Shown: one piece after another, positions 52,621 through 63,681 of the stretch
How the letters are laid out: each line of letters begins with the position of its first letter
Position numbering within the stretch: the first letter of the stretch is position 1
NCBI GenBank assembly: GCA_930367215.1
Contig: OV884059.1
Location: forward strand, 18,376,945 to 18,440,944
Direction of reading: 5' to 3'
Length of the DNA: 64,000 bases
Origin: Pollenia angustigena
Lineage: Eukaryota; Arthropoda; Insecta; Diptera; Polleniidae
The notes under the pieces: generated by a model
Told to the model about the DNA's origin: nothing
The model's database searches: none
What the model saw: only the letters and a program-made list of their open reading frames with translations
Translations under genes and position numbers: made by a program

Positions 52621-53280
52621 ATGGACCCAACCAAGTGTACGGTTTGCTATTATTTGCAAAGTGTTTTTAGTCTACCTAAGGGATATGCTTTAACATTTTA
52701 CTACAAACGAAAATTAAATATGTAAAATCTTACAGCAGCCATTATTATGCCAAATTTACCAACTTTTACTTATTGTACCTTTTGGACGGAAGCTCATAGT
52801 GGTCGGAGTGGTAACAATATTGCTGTGCTTTAACTAAAAATTTAAATGAATTAATTAAAGATTATACACTAATTAAAACATTGACATTATGGAGCGATTC
52901 TTGCGTACCTCAAAACAAAAATCGAATTAACGCTACCGCAATTAAAATAGTCATTAAACAAAATAATATTCATGCCGTTATACAAAAGTCTTCAGAACCA
53001 GGACATTCTTTAATTCAAGAAGTGGACTGTGTCCATGGTGTTATTGACCGGTACTTAAAGAATATTGAAATGCATGCGGACTATGCATCATTTACTAAAT
53101 TTGCTTAAAACAATGCCAAATAAGTGTTGGAAATGCTTCTGTAAGATTTTCGCACGTACTCGTTGGAAGCAAATAAAATGGACTTTCGAAAAGTCCCTTT
53201 TGCTAAAATTAAAGTACTTCTATACAGTTAAAATAATGATTTATGTACATATATATTATAAAACTTCAACGAAAGAGTAG
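52621..53280 (+). pseudogene. Transposase-like relic (WSD...QN family)
   Basis: Three plus-strand patches fit one protein: 52621-52722 (from ATG, with YLQSVFSLPKG and YYKRKLN, then stop), 52777-52833 (YCTFWTEAHSGRSGNNIAVL, then stop) and 52881-53108 (TLWSDSCVPQNKNR, EPGHSLIQEVDCVHGVIDR, then stop). The order matches the 10964-11558 relic, whose FVWPETEGSRGSQDI equals FWTEAHSGRSGNNI here. The WSDxC-x-x-QN and GHS-EVD motifs supply candidate catalytic acids. From memory this is a widespread insect/cnidarian repeat-encoded family; I cannot name it. It lies next to sequence ending in the foldback terminus at 53963. Confidence 0.6.
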
Positions 53281-53920
53281 AAATATAAAAATGCAATTTT
53301 GGTTAAGTCTGCATCAAAAAATTGTTTGAAAACTCCTGAGAATTTGTTGACGAATGTTTTGAAAATATCGAAACCATCATTTATTTCCAGTGTTGATAAA
53401 ACTAATTGTAAAAATTTACTCAATATTAAGTTTTAAACTTTAAGTATTTTTTCTTGATTCTATTTTACTATTGCATTATTTAAGTTGTTTAATTTGTGTC
53501 TTTTTATGTACGTTTTCATAACAGTAGAACTGTTTTTGTATAATAAAATCAAATAAAAAAAAAATATAATAAAAATAAAAAAATTCATCTTAACAACAAG
53601 TAACTCAATACACAGCAATAAGTATACGTATGCAGCACAAAAAGAAAATTTTTTAATTTTTTTTAAAAAGTGGCGTTTGCGGCACAAAACAATATTTATC
53701 ATTTTCAAAAAAATACTATTAAATTCTAACTTTATTCATGAAAGAGCGCAAAAATTTACATTTTTCTTCAAAAAAATACCGGAAGCAGTGGTAAAAATGT
53801 AAAAAAATTAATCGGGTACATTTTGAGAAATCTTCATGTAAATCTTCTCTGTCGTTTTTCTCCACTCCGACTTTTTGGCATATGCGCCAAACCAATTCTG
53901 AGCTGACGAGATGCGTTTTG
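53110..53920. other. AT-rich sequence after the transposase relic
   Basis: The frame of the relic may continue briefly (KCWKCFCKIFARTRWKQ at 53119-53170). Nothing else is recognised. Confidence 0.35.
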
Positions 53921-53924
53921 ACAG

Positions 53925-53963
53925 CATTTCACGTGAAATGTTGAACAGAGTACCAGGCTTAAA
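53925..53963 (-). repeat. Terminus of the foldback family
   Basis: It reads ttcacgtgaaatgttgaaca followed by gagtaccaggctta, the same end as 50683-50722. It marks the right boundary of the element containing the transposase-like relic. Confidence 0.6.
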
Positions 53964-54289
53964 GGAAATTTTATTGCGGATTTTCGTTATTTTTTTAGTA
54001 ATTTCAATAAACTTAGCCGTCTTTGAACCGGTATTGGATTCAGTGTATCCGAATTAGGTTAAAGCGCCAGTTGCCTGGCTTGCCTCAAAAAAAAGTGTCA
54101 AATTCTATCACAGTGTAATTGTTTGATAAAACTTGCGAAAAGCAATAAAAAAACGTTCTTAAATATAACAATAAAAAGAAATTAATTGTACTTTATATTT
54201 ATACTGTGTACTTTTTTTTTTCTTAACCACTTTAATTGCAACAAAAAAGTTCGGAACCCTAGTTGCGGTTGTTTTTTGATAGGAATTTT

Positions 54290-55050
54290 GCTTTTAGTTT
54301 CGGCAAAACCGAATATTATAAGATTAATTTACCAATTTATTGCAAGCAGCCAAATTACTATAAATTATTAACGCAAACACTACAAAATATCTCATGTTAA
54401 ATATTTTTGTTTTTTTATAACTTTTCAACTAAGAATTTAAGAAACACCCAACTTATTTTTTGTAACTTTAAATGCTAAATGAACTTATATAGAGAAAAAT
54501 ACATTTAACTTATTTATATTTGTTACGATCGTATACAAAAAATGAACCAAAATTATATAACAGTTATTTGTTATTAAATTAATTGCACAATAATTTGCTT
54601 ATCAGAAAATCTACTTCAAATAAGTAATTAAATTTTCCACACAAAAGAAAAGAATAAATTTCAACTAGATTTTCAGTTGCAATAAAATGAATTACTTTTA
54701 ATGACACCTACAATGTATCAATGTCAGTTAAGCAATATCGGCCACTTGTTAAAGGTCATTTTACACTATCAGACAAGTGTTACATATTTTGACAGAAATG
54801 CATCATTGATTTAATAATTGTCAGTTAATTTTCAAAAAACAATAACAATTTATCATGACAGGGTTGTAGTTTCCGCAAAATACGCACGACTTGTGTGATT
54901 GTGTAAAGTACCCTTTAACGGTTACAACTGATCGGAAAAGTCTGGTAGATGTGTCCTTCCCGTTTGGCAAATACACTTATCTAGTGTTGGTGTAACTGAT
55001 GAAATATGCCCAAGCATTAGGAATCTACCTCTACTACGTCTCTTCTTTTT
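54290..55050. repeat. Dispersed repeat (copy of 32980-34170)
   Basis: Shares the word order described for 32980-34170, without the insertions present there. Confidence 0.6.
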
Positions 55051-55197
55051 CTCATGCTTCTTTAAAAGCGGAATTTCTTTGACACGTGATTTAAAGCTTT
55101 GTAATGGGTTTTCCAATAAGGACTTGACACCTTTTTTTAAATAAAACGCAAACCATTTGAGATATTTCCAAAACTTTATAATCGACTTGAAATACAA

Positions 55198-55302
55198 TCA
55201 AAACATTAATGAATGGAACTCGACTTCGTTCATATGGCCACCGCGGTGACGTCGGCAGCGCTCGATTAGTTGGACCCAATTTTCGATGACTCCGTCACAC
55301 TC
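55198..55302 (-). pseudogene. Mariner transposase C-terminal relic
   Basis: The minus strand reads VIENWVQLIERCRRHRGGHM then NEVEFHSLMF and a stop. This matches the C-terminus of the intact mariner at 5207 (VIENLDHRMEVCRRGRGAHL). It is related but clearly a different, older element; the rest is missing. Confidence 0.7.
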
Positions 55303-55540
55303 TTTGGTTTTGTTTTTTTACATTTAAAGAAAAGAAAAAAACTAATACTGTGAAAAACAAACTTTCGATTAATCGACATAAATTATTCGAAATATTTCTT
55401 AGTCGAAAATAAGCTTAATACCCTACTAGGTAGAGCATTTTGTATTTACTTTTGGGCATTAAGTACTCAAAAAATTATTAATGTGCCGGAATGCCGATTT
55501 TTGCCATAAAAATTCCGATTTTTCGACGAACACTTAAAAC

Positions 55541-56085
55541 CAGGGACCGTAACAGTTATACCTTTTTTCATAAAAGTCAGATGAAAACAGTTATTTTTTG
55601 ATTTTTAATCAGAATAGTTAAGTTGAAATGATTTCTACTTATACTTACAATTGCATGAGTCAGTATGAGTAGCGAAAAAACGATTCATTGCTGATCTCTG
55701 TTATGCACATTTAAATAATTATTAGAAGTCATCTAAATTATTAAAACACGTACATTTCTTTGGAGAATAACTTCTATTTTTGCTCGAAAAAATAAAAATC
55801 AAAATATAACTGTTACTTTTGATCGAAAAAATAAAAATAAAAAAATAACAGTTATTTTTGTTCAAAAAAATAAAAATAAAAAAATAACTGTTATTTTTGT
55901 TCAAAAAAAAAATAAAAATCAGAAAATAACTGTTATTTTTGATCGAAAAAATAAAAATCAATATATTTTATCATTGACAAGTGCATAAGGAACAATATGG
56001 TATATTTGAATCAGTTTTTCGACGTTTACTTCTATGTGCTTTTTTTGTTTTAAAATTCCAATATAACTGTTATTTTCGGTCCCTG
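55541..56085. mobile_element. hAT-like MITE carrying a minisatellite
   Basis: The ends CAGGGACCG and CGGTCCCTG are inverted, and the next bases (taacagttat/ataactgtta) extend the match. An exact 8-bp duplication CTTAAAAC lies at 55533-55540 and 56086-56093, which is diagnostic of hAT insertion. The interior holds the 46-bp-scale tandem repeat at 55760-55960. Confidence 0.88.
55760..55960. repeat. Minisatellite inside the hAT MITE
   Basis: About five units of 40-46 bp built from (c/g)aaaaaaataaaaat and taactgttattttt. The unit contains the subterminal ataactgttattt word of the MITE, so it probably arose by amplification of its own ends. The 79-codon ORF here is a product of the repeat. Confidence 0.8.
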
Positions 56086-56117
56086 CTTAAAACACGGTTA
56101 CTTTCTGTTTGTTTACA

Positions 56118-56259
56118 TAGGGTCTTCCCCTGGCAATTTTTTGTCATAATAAACGTCAAACTTCATATAAAAAAAACGCTGACAAAAATTTTAAAGTTTT
56201 TTTTATATGGACTTTGACGTTTGGTTTAACAAAAAATTTTCAGGTGAAGACCCCTTGTA
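56118..56259. repeat. Palindromic MITE
   Basis: The inverted ends tagggtcttcccctggcaat and its partner (aggggtcttcacctgaaaat) continue through aaacgtcaaac/gtttgacgttt. About 140 bp. Confidence 0.65.
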
Positions 56260-56710
56260 AAGTATAATTCATTAATCTTAGGCGATACTAAAATTCTAAT
56301 TAGTACATTAAAAAAAAAACAACTGGTATGTATTGGGTGCACAAATTTGTTTAATGTTAAATATTCCACTATGAAGAAATGATTTTTTAACCTAAAACCA
56401 ACCATAAAAAATATTTGTGATTTATAAAAGGTTAACTGAACAAATTTTCATCGGAAATTCTTTCCCCTCTCAACATTCAACGCAGAATTGCTTGAAGAAA
56501 ATTTGATGTGTGTAAGAGCAGATTAAGGTAAACTCGACGCTCTCTTAAATTGTAATAATTGTTCGCATCAGGTATGATAAATGACATTTTCAAAATTGTA
56601 CTTAACCCATTAAGGACTGACCACGAAACGGTCGGATTTTAATAAAATTTAACACATTTGATTTTTTGGCCGTTTATATTAACATTGCGTTTTTTTACCT
56701 GTCAAACCTT

Positions 56711-57189
56711 GGCCCCTACACTTTGGGTATTTTTCTACCCACTTCGCTATTAAAGATTTAGAACTCTTTAGAACACAAGATTTTTTGAAAATAAAAAAAT
56801 TAAAAAACGCATTTATTAGATGCATTGATGTGAGTGTTGTGTGTTTATTTCACTATGTACGTAGAATCGGCCCCAGCGGGAAAAAGAAGGAGTTCTCTGT
56901 ACTCCACCTTTTGGATGTACAAGGCCTGCTTGCTTCATTCCATACTCAAATATTTTTTCACGAGTTGTCATTGCGGGGTAGGCCTTCCGCTCTCGCTTCT
57001 TTCACAGTCGCTTCTGACAGCAGAAAAGCCAAAGTGTGAATTTTTATGCTGTTGCTTTGAAGTTTCAGTTTTATGTTCAAAACGTAAACTATTGCTTGTG
57101 AAGATAAATTATCTTGTGAAGATAAATATCTACGTGCACATACATAATAAAAAATAAATTGTACAAAAAGTCGGAACGTGTAGGGGCCG
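56711..57189. repeat. Terminal-inverted-repeat element
   Basis: The ends ggcccctacac and gtgtaggggcc are inverted over 480 bp. ORFs inside (56785-57157) are poorly supported. Confidence 0.5.
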
Positions 57190-57780
57190 CATTCTAGTAT
57201 TTTTTATAAATTTATAGCTGTTTTACTAGGGAGTTTTTTTTTTTGGGAAAAAGTGAGAAATTTCATGTTTTTTTTTTTATTTGTAATAGGAGGAGTGTTT
57301 AAGAAAGAAACATTTCCCGCGGAATTCTTATTCGTTATTATACTCTCCTGCTTAGATTTTGGTGAAGACAACTAAGAAGATAATGTCACTTATCCTGTAT
57401 TTCCTAAGGTTTGATAAGGGACTCCAAAAAGACGACAGTATGAGCTGTCGTATATGATGACTTACTGTAAATTGTCTTTAAGAAAACCTTAACGATAGAT
57501 AAACGGCGATATCGTCAGCGGCAATCTGGTGAACTAGCTCCCCACTTTTACTGTGTTATGGTATGGGTATAACAACAAATTAAAATTTTTTATTGGGTTA
57601 GGGAAAACTATGGCAGTATTGATTTTTTCAAACTTGCATGCGGAAACGTGGGGTACCAAGAGCATGAGCAATTTTGTAAAACACTTTTGACTTTTCAACT
57701 GCAACAACCAATTTTTTAACAATCGAGATCTCCATTTGATCGCACTTCTATTTTGTTTCAGAGAACCTTTTTAGTAAGAA
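57190..57780. other. No gene recognised
   Basis: 57640-57660 (cttgcatgcggaaacgtggg) matches one end of the 32419 MITE family. The ORF 57534-57722 has no domain. Confidence 0.35.
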
Positions 57781-57985
57781 ATGGAAATCGAAAACTTAAA
57801 ACGCAAGAATTTTAAAAGTCGTTTTTTAATAAGATTTCTGTAATAAAAGAATTTTATGACAAATATTATACAGATATTTTTCTATTAAACAGAATTTTAA
57901 AACAAAAAAAAATTATAAAAACTAGATTTAAAGTGTATTTAAAAAAACTTCCAAATTCTTGCGTTTTAGGTTTTTGATTTCCAGC
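57781..57985. repeat. MITE-like inverted repeat
   Basis: The left tggaaatcgaaaacttaaaa and right ttttaggtttttgatttcca ends are inverted, with cgcaagaattt/aaattcttgcg continuing. About 205 bp. Confidence 0.65.
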
Positions 57986-58002
57986 ACACCCCTGAATATC
58001 TA

Positions 58003-58320
58003 CACTCAAAAGAAAAATTAATCCATCCATACTCAAATCAATCCGAAGCGGTATTAAAAGTGCAGGTAGTACGAATTTTCTTGAAGCAAGTACAGAAAGA
58101 TTGAATCAAGTACGGTTGAAAATCCGAAAAATCGCGAAACACTTAACTTAACCATGTTAAATCCCAAATTCGTACTTGAAATAATCCTTAAAAACATCCA
58201 AAAATGAGATTGATTTAAGTAAAACTAAGTTTGAACCAATCTCAAAATGCGCTTGATTCAAGAATGTATTATAAGTTGATTCAATGACTTGAAATAAGCC
58301 AAGAGTGAAATTAGAAGGAT
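58003..58320. repeat. Interspersed repeat (inverse copy of 37262-37595)
   Basis: Begins caaaagaaaaattaatccat and contains aatcaatccgaagcggt, inverse to the 37-kb copy. Confidence 0.6.
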
Positions 58321-58322
58321 AA

Positions 58323-58480
58323 TTTTGTTATGATTGATTTACTTATCCGTTTAATACCTTACAGAATTTCAATTTTCAAACACCATTTTGTTATGATTGA
58401 TTTACTTATCCGTTTAATACCTTACAGAATTTCAATTTTCAAACACCATTTTGATATGATTGATTTACTTACAGAATTTT
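58323..58480. repeat. 63-bp tandem repeat
   Basis: Two full units of 63 bp (ttttgttatgattgatttac and onward) and a shortened third starting at 58449. Confidence 0.9.
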
Positions 58481-58967
58481 AATCTTTTAACACTAGCAAC
58501 ATTCCCAAAGTGGTTTTTACCTTAAAAACTTATATTATACTAAAAATATAAACTAATAACTTTTACTTTCAATTATACTTTTTATACATAAATATAATGT
58601 GTTCTTTTTTGTTCTACACACAACAAGAAAATTGTTTTTTAACTACTTGTGTGGTGTGGTTGTAGTGTCTACAACAAAAATTGATAAGTTGTAATTTTAC
58701 TCTCAGATTGGCACTACCAACGATAATTTAAATCTTTTTTTTTTACTTGGTTTAAGAATTTTGTACTTATTTTAAGAAATCCCGGAATTGATTTTCAAAA
58801 TTAATCTCATTTAGGATTGTTTTAAGTTCGTTTTAGTGTTATTCGTCCCGAGTGGTTTTCTTTCCGTGTACACTTTTTGTCTTGAATCTTACTTACTGCA
58901 CCGCAACTGTATGTTTTAATTGACAGTTAATAAATGACGATTTAAAAATAAATTAACTGCTACAATT

Positions 58968-59044
58968 GAGATTCGAACTTAAGCCTTTTTTTTTTGTTGT
59001 TGATTATAATAGATTTTAGCTTTGTGCTCTAGCCAACTAAGCTA
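58968..59044 (-). ncRNA. tRNA-like sequence / SINE head
   Basis: The minus strand has a perfect A-box match (TAGCTTAGTTGG at 59044-59033, followed by CTAGAGCA) and a B-box-like AGTTCGAATCTC at 58979-58968, about 53 nt apart. The spacing and an A-run between the boxes are wrong for a normal tRNA, and acceptor stems do not pair convincingly. A tRNA-derived SINE or tRNA pseudogene is more likely. Confidence 0.45.
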
Positions 59045-59412
59045 CGTTCATATTATAAGATATTTTCAGTACTGCTATCTGTGACTTAAGCTCTTTTTCT
59101 AACAAAGTTGCTGCAAAAATAATTAAATGATTTTAATGATTGTAGAAAAACCGTCACACTTAGTGAATCTATTAGTGACTACATGCCGAAAAAAGAACAA
59201 TATATTTGCCTAATTCAGTTTTTATTTCAAAGTTAATAGTTAAAATAAACACATACAGCCAGATTCTGGAAATCAAAATCGCGTGAAATTAAAAGTAAAT
59301 TAAAGTTCCACAAACATGCCTGAATCACTCAAACGTTAAGTTGTTAATACCATTTATATTTTTTTAATTATTTGCACAAATTTTCTAAAATTCTGAAACA
59401 TCAAGATATCGT
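59045..59412. other. 3' flank of the second glycine-rich gene
   Basis: No gene. It holds the likely 3' UTR of the gene at 59413. The minus strand has AAATAAA overlapping the stop codon, a possible polyadenylation signal. Confidence 0.4.
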
Positions 59413-59649
59413 TTATTTAAAGCTATAACCATAACCATTGCCACTCGATCCGCTACCTCTTTGACCATCTGATGAACCATAACCATAGCCACCGTTACCA
59501 CCAGCACCACCGTAGGGGCCATTTGGTCCTGTACCTGCATATGCATAACCACCACCGGGTCCTCCACCGCCTCCGCCAGCACTATGTTGACCACTACAAA
59601 TTGCTGTGAACAACAGCAAAACTCCAAGGTACAACAACAGCCTTTTCAT
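59413..59649 (-). CDS. Short glycine-rich secreted peptide
   Basis: 78 codons in a single exon with a true ATG at 59649. Residues 1-20 are a signal peptide (MKRLLLYLGVLLLFTAICSG) with likely cleavage before QHSAGG. The mature part is rich in Gly, with Tyr-Gly and Ser-Gly pairs (GGYAYAG, GYGYGSS, GNGYGYSFK). The layout resembles 2745-2957, although the Gly part is more complex. A TATA box at 59690-59697 lies about 41 bp upstream of the ATG, the same distance as in the other gene. It could be a cuticular or antimicrobial-type peptide; the sequence does not decide. The overlapping frame at 59385-59627 is a shadow. Confidence 0.75.
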   Translation of the reverse strand: MKRLLLYLGVLLLFTAICSGQHSAGGGGGGPGGGYAYAGTGPNGPYGGAGGNGGYGYGSSDGQRGSGSSGNGYGYSFK

Positions 59650-59689
59650 TCTAAAACGTTAACTAATTTTGATCGTGCAAATTCAGCTT

Positions 59690-59697
59690 TATTTATA
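59690..59697 (-). promoter_or_regulatory. TATA box of the second glycine-rich gene
   Basis: The minus strand reads gaaTATAAATAaagc, about 41 bp upstream of the ATG. Expected start near 59664. Confidence 0.58.
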
Positions 59698-59699
59698 TT

Positions 59700-60400
59700 C
59701 TCTGGTTAAAAAATTTAAAGGTTTTGCGTGTATACCCTACACCATTATTTCAAATGGTAGACAAGTATAAGATTATCATTCCGTTTGTTTAAGGTGGACC
59801 TTATTTTTTATTTCGATATTCCAAAACGAAGGTTATTTTGTGAGATAAACATTTTTCTGCTCCCAATAGTTCTCTAGAACAAAATGTATCCCCTATCTGT
59901 AACCCATACAAAAAAAATGAATTTTCACGAAAATTTAACAAAATATAAAACAATAGAATTACACTCAGTATAAAAGCTTTGAATGTCCAATAGGAGGATC
60001 AAATTATTTTACCAGAAACATGGGCATTGTGATTGTAAAAAGCCGATTGTGTACATGTGAAAAGCCGATTATAGTTCTTTGGCGAGCACTTTTCTTAAAC
60101 GTGAACAACTTTTTAAGGGATTTTTTTTGTTCGACAGTTTTAATGCGTACATTTAACCTGCCTAGGGGCGATTCATGAGGAGTTATATAAATGCGGCACG
60201 CCAATTTTTAACCGATCGAATTCTAATTTTTCTCAAAAATTTATTTTTATCATATGAGTTGTAAATTATTTTATACATTGAGTTTTCACAAGACCCCAGA
60301 CACCACCTCTAGTTGAATTCGCCTTGGCTGAGATATAAGCAAATAACCTCGACTACTTAAAATTTTTACCCATAAAACTTTACTTTTTGAAGTCTTTTTA
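59700..60400. other. Repeat-derived sequence, no gene
   Basis: 59725-59770 (tataccctacaccattatt) resembles the ends of tandem-array repeats. 60150-60200 carries the cctaggggcga word of the 3.4-4.3 kb repeat. 60305-60340 resembles one end of the 31766 hAT-like MITE. Confidence 0.4.
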
Positions 60401-60540
60401 TGCTGGGTACACACCATGCAACGCATTTACGCAATCTAGTGAATTAAATTTATTTTTATTCATTCGAGATTGCATCAACATCAAAATGCTTTGTTATTTT
60501 GAGATTGCATTGATGTAGATTGCACTGTGTGTACCCAGCA
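60401..60540. mobile_element. PIF/Harbinger-like MITE, 140 bp
   Basis: The ends tgctgggtacacac and gtgtgtacccagca are inverted. TTA is duplicated at 60398-60400 and 60541-60543. Confidence 0.8.
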
Positions 60541-60921
60541 TTATAACTTAACTTAGCTAAGTATTATACTAGAAGTATAAACAAGCAAAATCCTTTTAAA
60601 ATTGGCTCAGTTATAGGCAAATAACTCCCTTTTTTCGAAAGTACGATTGTTGGTAAAATGGTGTCTATACCAGCGTTTAAAAAACCGCATTCAATGTAGA
60701 AAACCTGTCATTTCGTCCACTTTTCATTTGTCATTGGCAAAAAACAACTGTTGTTTTTATTTATGATTCATTATATGTAAGCAGTCGCTGTCAAACCTTT
60801 TTTTATTACGTTTGCCGCAGTGCTACCAGCAATAAAATTCAAAATTACACTTGAGATGAAGCAAAACTACCCGATTTATATGAAATAACAGCTGATATAA
60901 AATTGAAGTTTTATTGAATAA

Positions 60922-61317
60922 AGGCTCAGTTAGTCTTTACTTTCTGTTTCTGTTCTGTTCCGTGCCGTTCTGTTACAAAATTGTAATAGTTACTTTTTCT
61001 GTAGTAACTTATCATCCATTTACGACAAATTTATTAGTTTTGCACCGTCCAATGTTTATTTCAATAACTTTAATGCACATAAATTTGAATAAATTAAATT
61101 TTATGAATTCTTACAATCAAAAAACAGTTTGTTTCAATATAAATATGTAATTTTTATTATTTATTTTGCTGTCACTTACAATTACTTAACAAGTTTTTGA
61201 TTTTAAAAAACTGAACCGTAACAGAACAGAAAAACTAATCAATTTCATAGGTTTTGTAATAACAAAAACAAATCAGCTGATTCAAAACAGAACAGAAAGT
61301 AAAGACTAATTCTGCCT
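60922..61317. mobile_element. PIF/Harbinger-like MITE, 396 bp
   Basis: The left aggctcagttagtctttact and inverted right (aggcagaattagtctttact) ends continue through ttctgtt. TAA is duplicated at 60919-60921 and 61318-61320. It shares its first 12 bases with the element at 29057. Confidence 0.75.
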
Positions 61318-61646
61318 TAAAAAGACATTTACAAAGAAGCAAAAACACAACAAACTCGTTGAAGGAAGATCAATATTAGTCAAACTTTTACGATTCTTAT
61401 TGTAATTTTAAATAAATTAACAAAAATAAAATTAAAGACTTAAAAACAATTAATAAAACATAAAATAAAACTCATAAAATAATGATTTTAACTTCCAAAT
61501 TTGGTTGCATATACCTAGGGAAGGTTCAAAATGCTCATTGCCATTCCATTATTATGGGTGTTTTTTTTAGCCCCATAGAGCTTTTGAAAGGTTAGCTGGC
61601 AAACGAACTGGCATACGACTTTCTCTTTTTGCTCAGGCACATCATC

Positions 61647-61790
61647 ATGAATAGATTCATGCTTGAACAGCGCCATAAAATTATCCAAATTTACTTTGAA
61701 ATTCAGTTATCGATTTTCGCAACTTATAGGCGACTTCATGATTTATCTGTCGCAACTTATTTTTTCACAAATGAAGGCAATGTGTTGATT
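61647..61790 (+). pseudogene. Possible mariner transposase N-terminal relic
   Basis: The plus strand reads MNRFMLEQRHKIIQIYFE then LSIFATYRRLHDLS. This resembles the N-terminal helix of the intact mariner (MERYTIQQRVKVIQTYY, NAYRALRDFF). It is short and the rest is not recognisable, so the call is tentative. Confidence 0.4.
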
Positions 61791-62390
61791 TAGAGAAAAT
61801 AAACGGTCAACTAGACCCCAAGGCCGTCCGATGTGACATCTCTTATACCTTTTTAGTTAACAAGATGCCTGCAGGGTTTTAAACAACAGTCCCTTCCGTA
61901 ATTCAGTTTTACAACTGTAAATATTCTTCAAACTAAAGCATTAAAAAGTTGCAAGATAAAAATAAAATTAATTATATGTTGGAATATTTGAAGCATATCT
62001 TCTTCCAGGCTAGTTTTTAGTTTGAATAACTTTTTTCAATAAAATTAAGGTTATAAATCACTATGATAGGCATCTGTATCCAGATCTGAGGGACCACCTT
62101 GCGACATTCATTACCAAACTTTTGAAAAAATATATTTAATGATTGAAGTCTTTTCTTTAAAAGAAGCCGAGACTTTGGTTCAGAAGGCTGTGCATTTTTT
62201 AGCAACAATATTTAAAAAGAAATAAATGTCATCATTAAAAACGAATCTTGATTTTATTTGGGTATTTGAGGTAAGAATTTCAAATAACACCTGAATTACA
62301 CCAAAGAGAAATTATCCACGGTTTATCGATTATACCAAATTCGGGTAATTATCCACAAAGTGGCAACACTGGTTTGGCGTCTTACTTTTA

Positions 62391-62423
<33 letters not shown>

Positions 62424-62424
62424 A
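62391..62424. repeat. (GA)n microsatellite
   Basis: An AG repeat of about 34 bp with one interruption. Confidence 0.95.
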
Positions 62425-63019
62425 ATTGTTTTGTTCGGCAAGCACTGTTGCCAATTTGACGGTTTTACCGCGATTCTAGCGGTTTTTATGTGCCCATCGC
62501 GGCAAATTTTCCGTCTTGACGGTTAGCGGGAAATCTAGCGGTTTTTTTAATATCCATAGGATATAAAATTTTGTTTTTCTAGATATTTGAAAATTTAATT
62601 CAAATTATAAAGAAAGAAGAAAAAAGTTTTGTTTTTTTTTCCAAATTAAATTCGCTTCCGCTTTAAAACATTTTACAAATTTTTTTTTATTAATTTTTTG
62701 AGAAGAATTAACTGGAATTTTGTCAAATTATGTTCAGTCAACAAAAATAATTCGTAGTTCTAGAGTTGATTATGCTAATTACACTGGTAGCAAGAACCTT
62801 CTTATGTGATTTTAATTGACTTTAGCGTGCTTAATTCAAATCTGTTCACAGATTAATTCTATTACGTCAAGTTTTTAATGGGCTTTACTAATATTTCGTC
62901 CGAAATAAGGTGGCTATGCTTTCAAGGTAATTGTATTCCAAGTCATATGCTAGTAAGAAAATCAAAATCGGACAAATCCGGTGAAATAATAGTTATTTTC
63001 ATAACACTGGTTTACAGCC

Positions 63020-63681
63020 AAAAATTACCAAGAACGCCACGTGCCTAGATAAGTTAATTTTGACCTCCTGAACACGAAAAACGCTGTAATTTTTTTTTCA
63101 AAAGTACAGTTTTTTAGATAACGGTACTTTTGTGTTTTTCGGTGTATGGTCCCACTCAAACCCTTGTGGAGCCCAACCGAAAAGTCCGATCGAGATAAAT
63201 GTCATATCGTTTGAAAGGTAATTGAATGCCTTTTCCGTCGTTATGCTAAATCTGATAAGAATTGGCTGAGTTATGGCACCTCAAAGTTCGAAATTTGCCT
63301 ATTTTTTACGTTTTTTTCAAAATTTTTCATTTTTATTTCGTTTTTTTTCTACGTTATGTTAAATATCTGGAATGTTTTATGTTTTAACCAAATAGTATAT
63401 TTGATTACCAACGTTTTAAGCGCAATTTGAAAAAACTCGGATGAAAAATAAAGGTTTTATTAAGGATTTTGTGGAACGACATATTTTCATCCCATATAAA
63501 ATTCCGCCTTTTTTTTAACCATCAGTTTTAACGTCCCACAAGGGTTTGAGTGGGACCATACACCGAAAAACACAAAAGTACCGTTATCTAAAAAACTGTA
63601 CTTTTGAAAAAAATACAGCGTTTTTCGTGTTCAGGAGGTCAAAATTAACTTATCTAGGCACGTGGCGTTCTTGGTAATTTT
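63020..63681. mobile_element. Large inverted-repeat element
   Basis: Arms 63020-63169 and 63536-63681 are nearly perfect inverted copies (outer end aaaattaccaagaacgccac, inner end actcaaacccttgtgg) around a 366-bp centre without an ORF. The target duplication is unclear. It is probably a foldback-type or other non-autonomous DNA element. Confidence 0.85.

Larger units (their letters stand above)
61321..63019. other. Mostly AT-rich sequence without a gene
   Basis: It holds a mariner-like relic (61647-61790), a GA microsatellite (62391-62424) and a patch at 62455-62545 with repeated gcggttttt words. No intact ORF of interest was found. Confidence 0.4.

Noticed and set aside
55722..55961. Repeat-rich hydrophobic ORF
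   Set aside because: It is a translation of the AT-rich minisatellite inside the hAT MITE.
56785..57157. Two overlapping plus-strand ORFs
   Set aside because: They lie within a terminal-inverted-repeat element and have no recognised domains.
59385..59627. Val/Met-rich ORF overlapping the glycine-rich gene
   Set aside because: It is a shadow frame of the real gene, without a signal peptide of its own.
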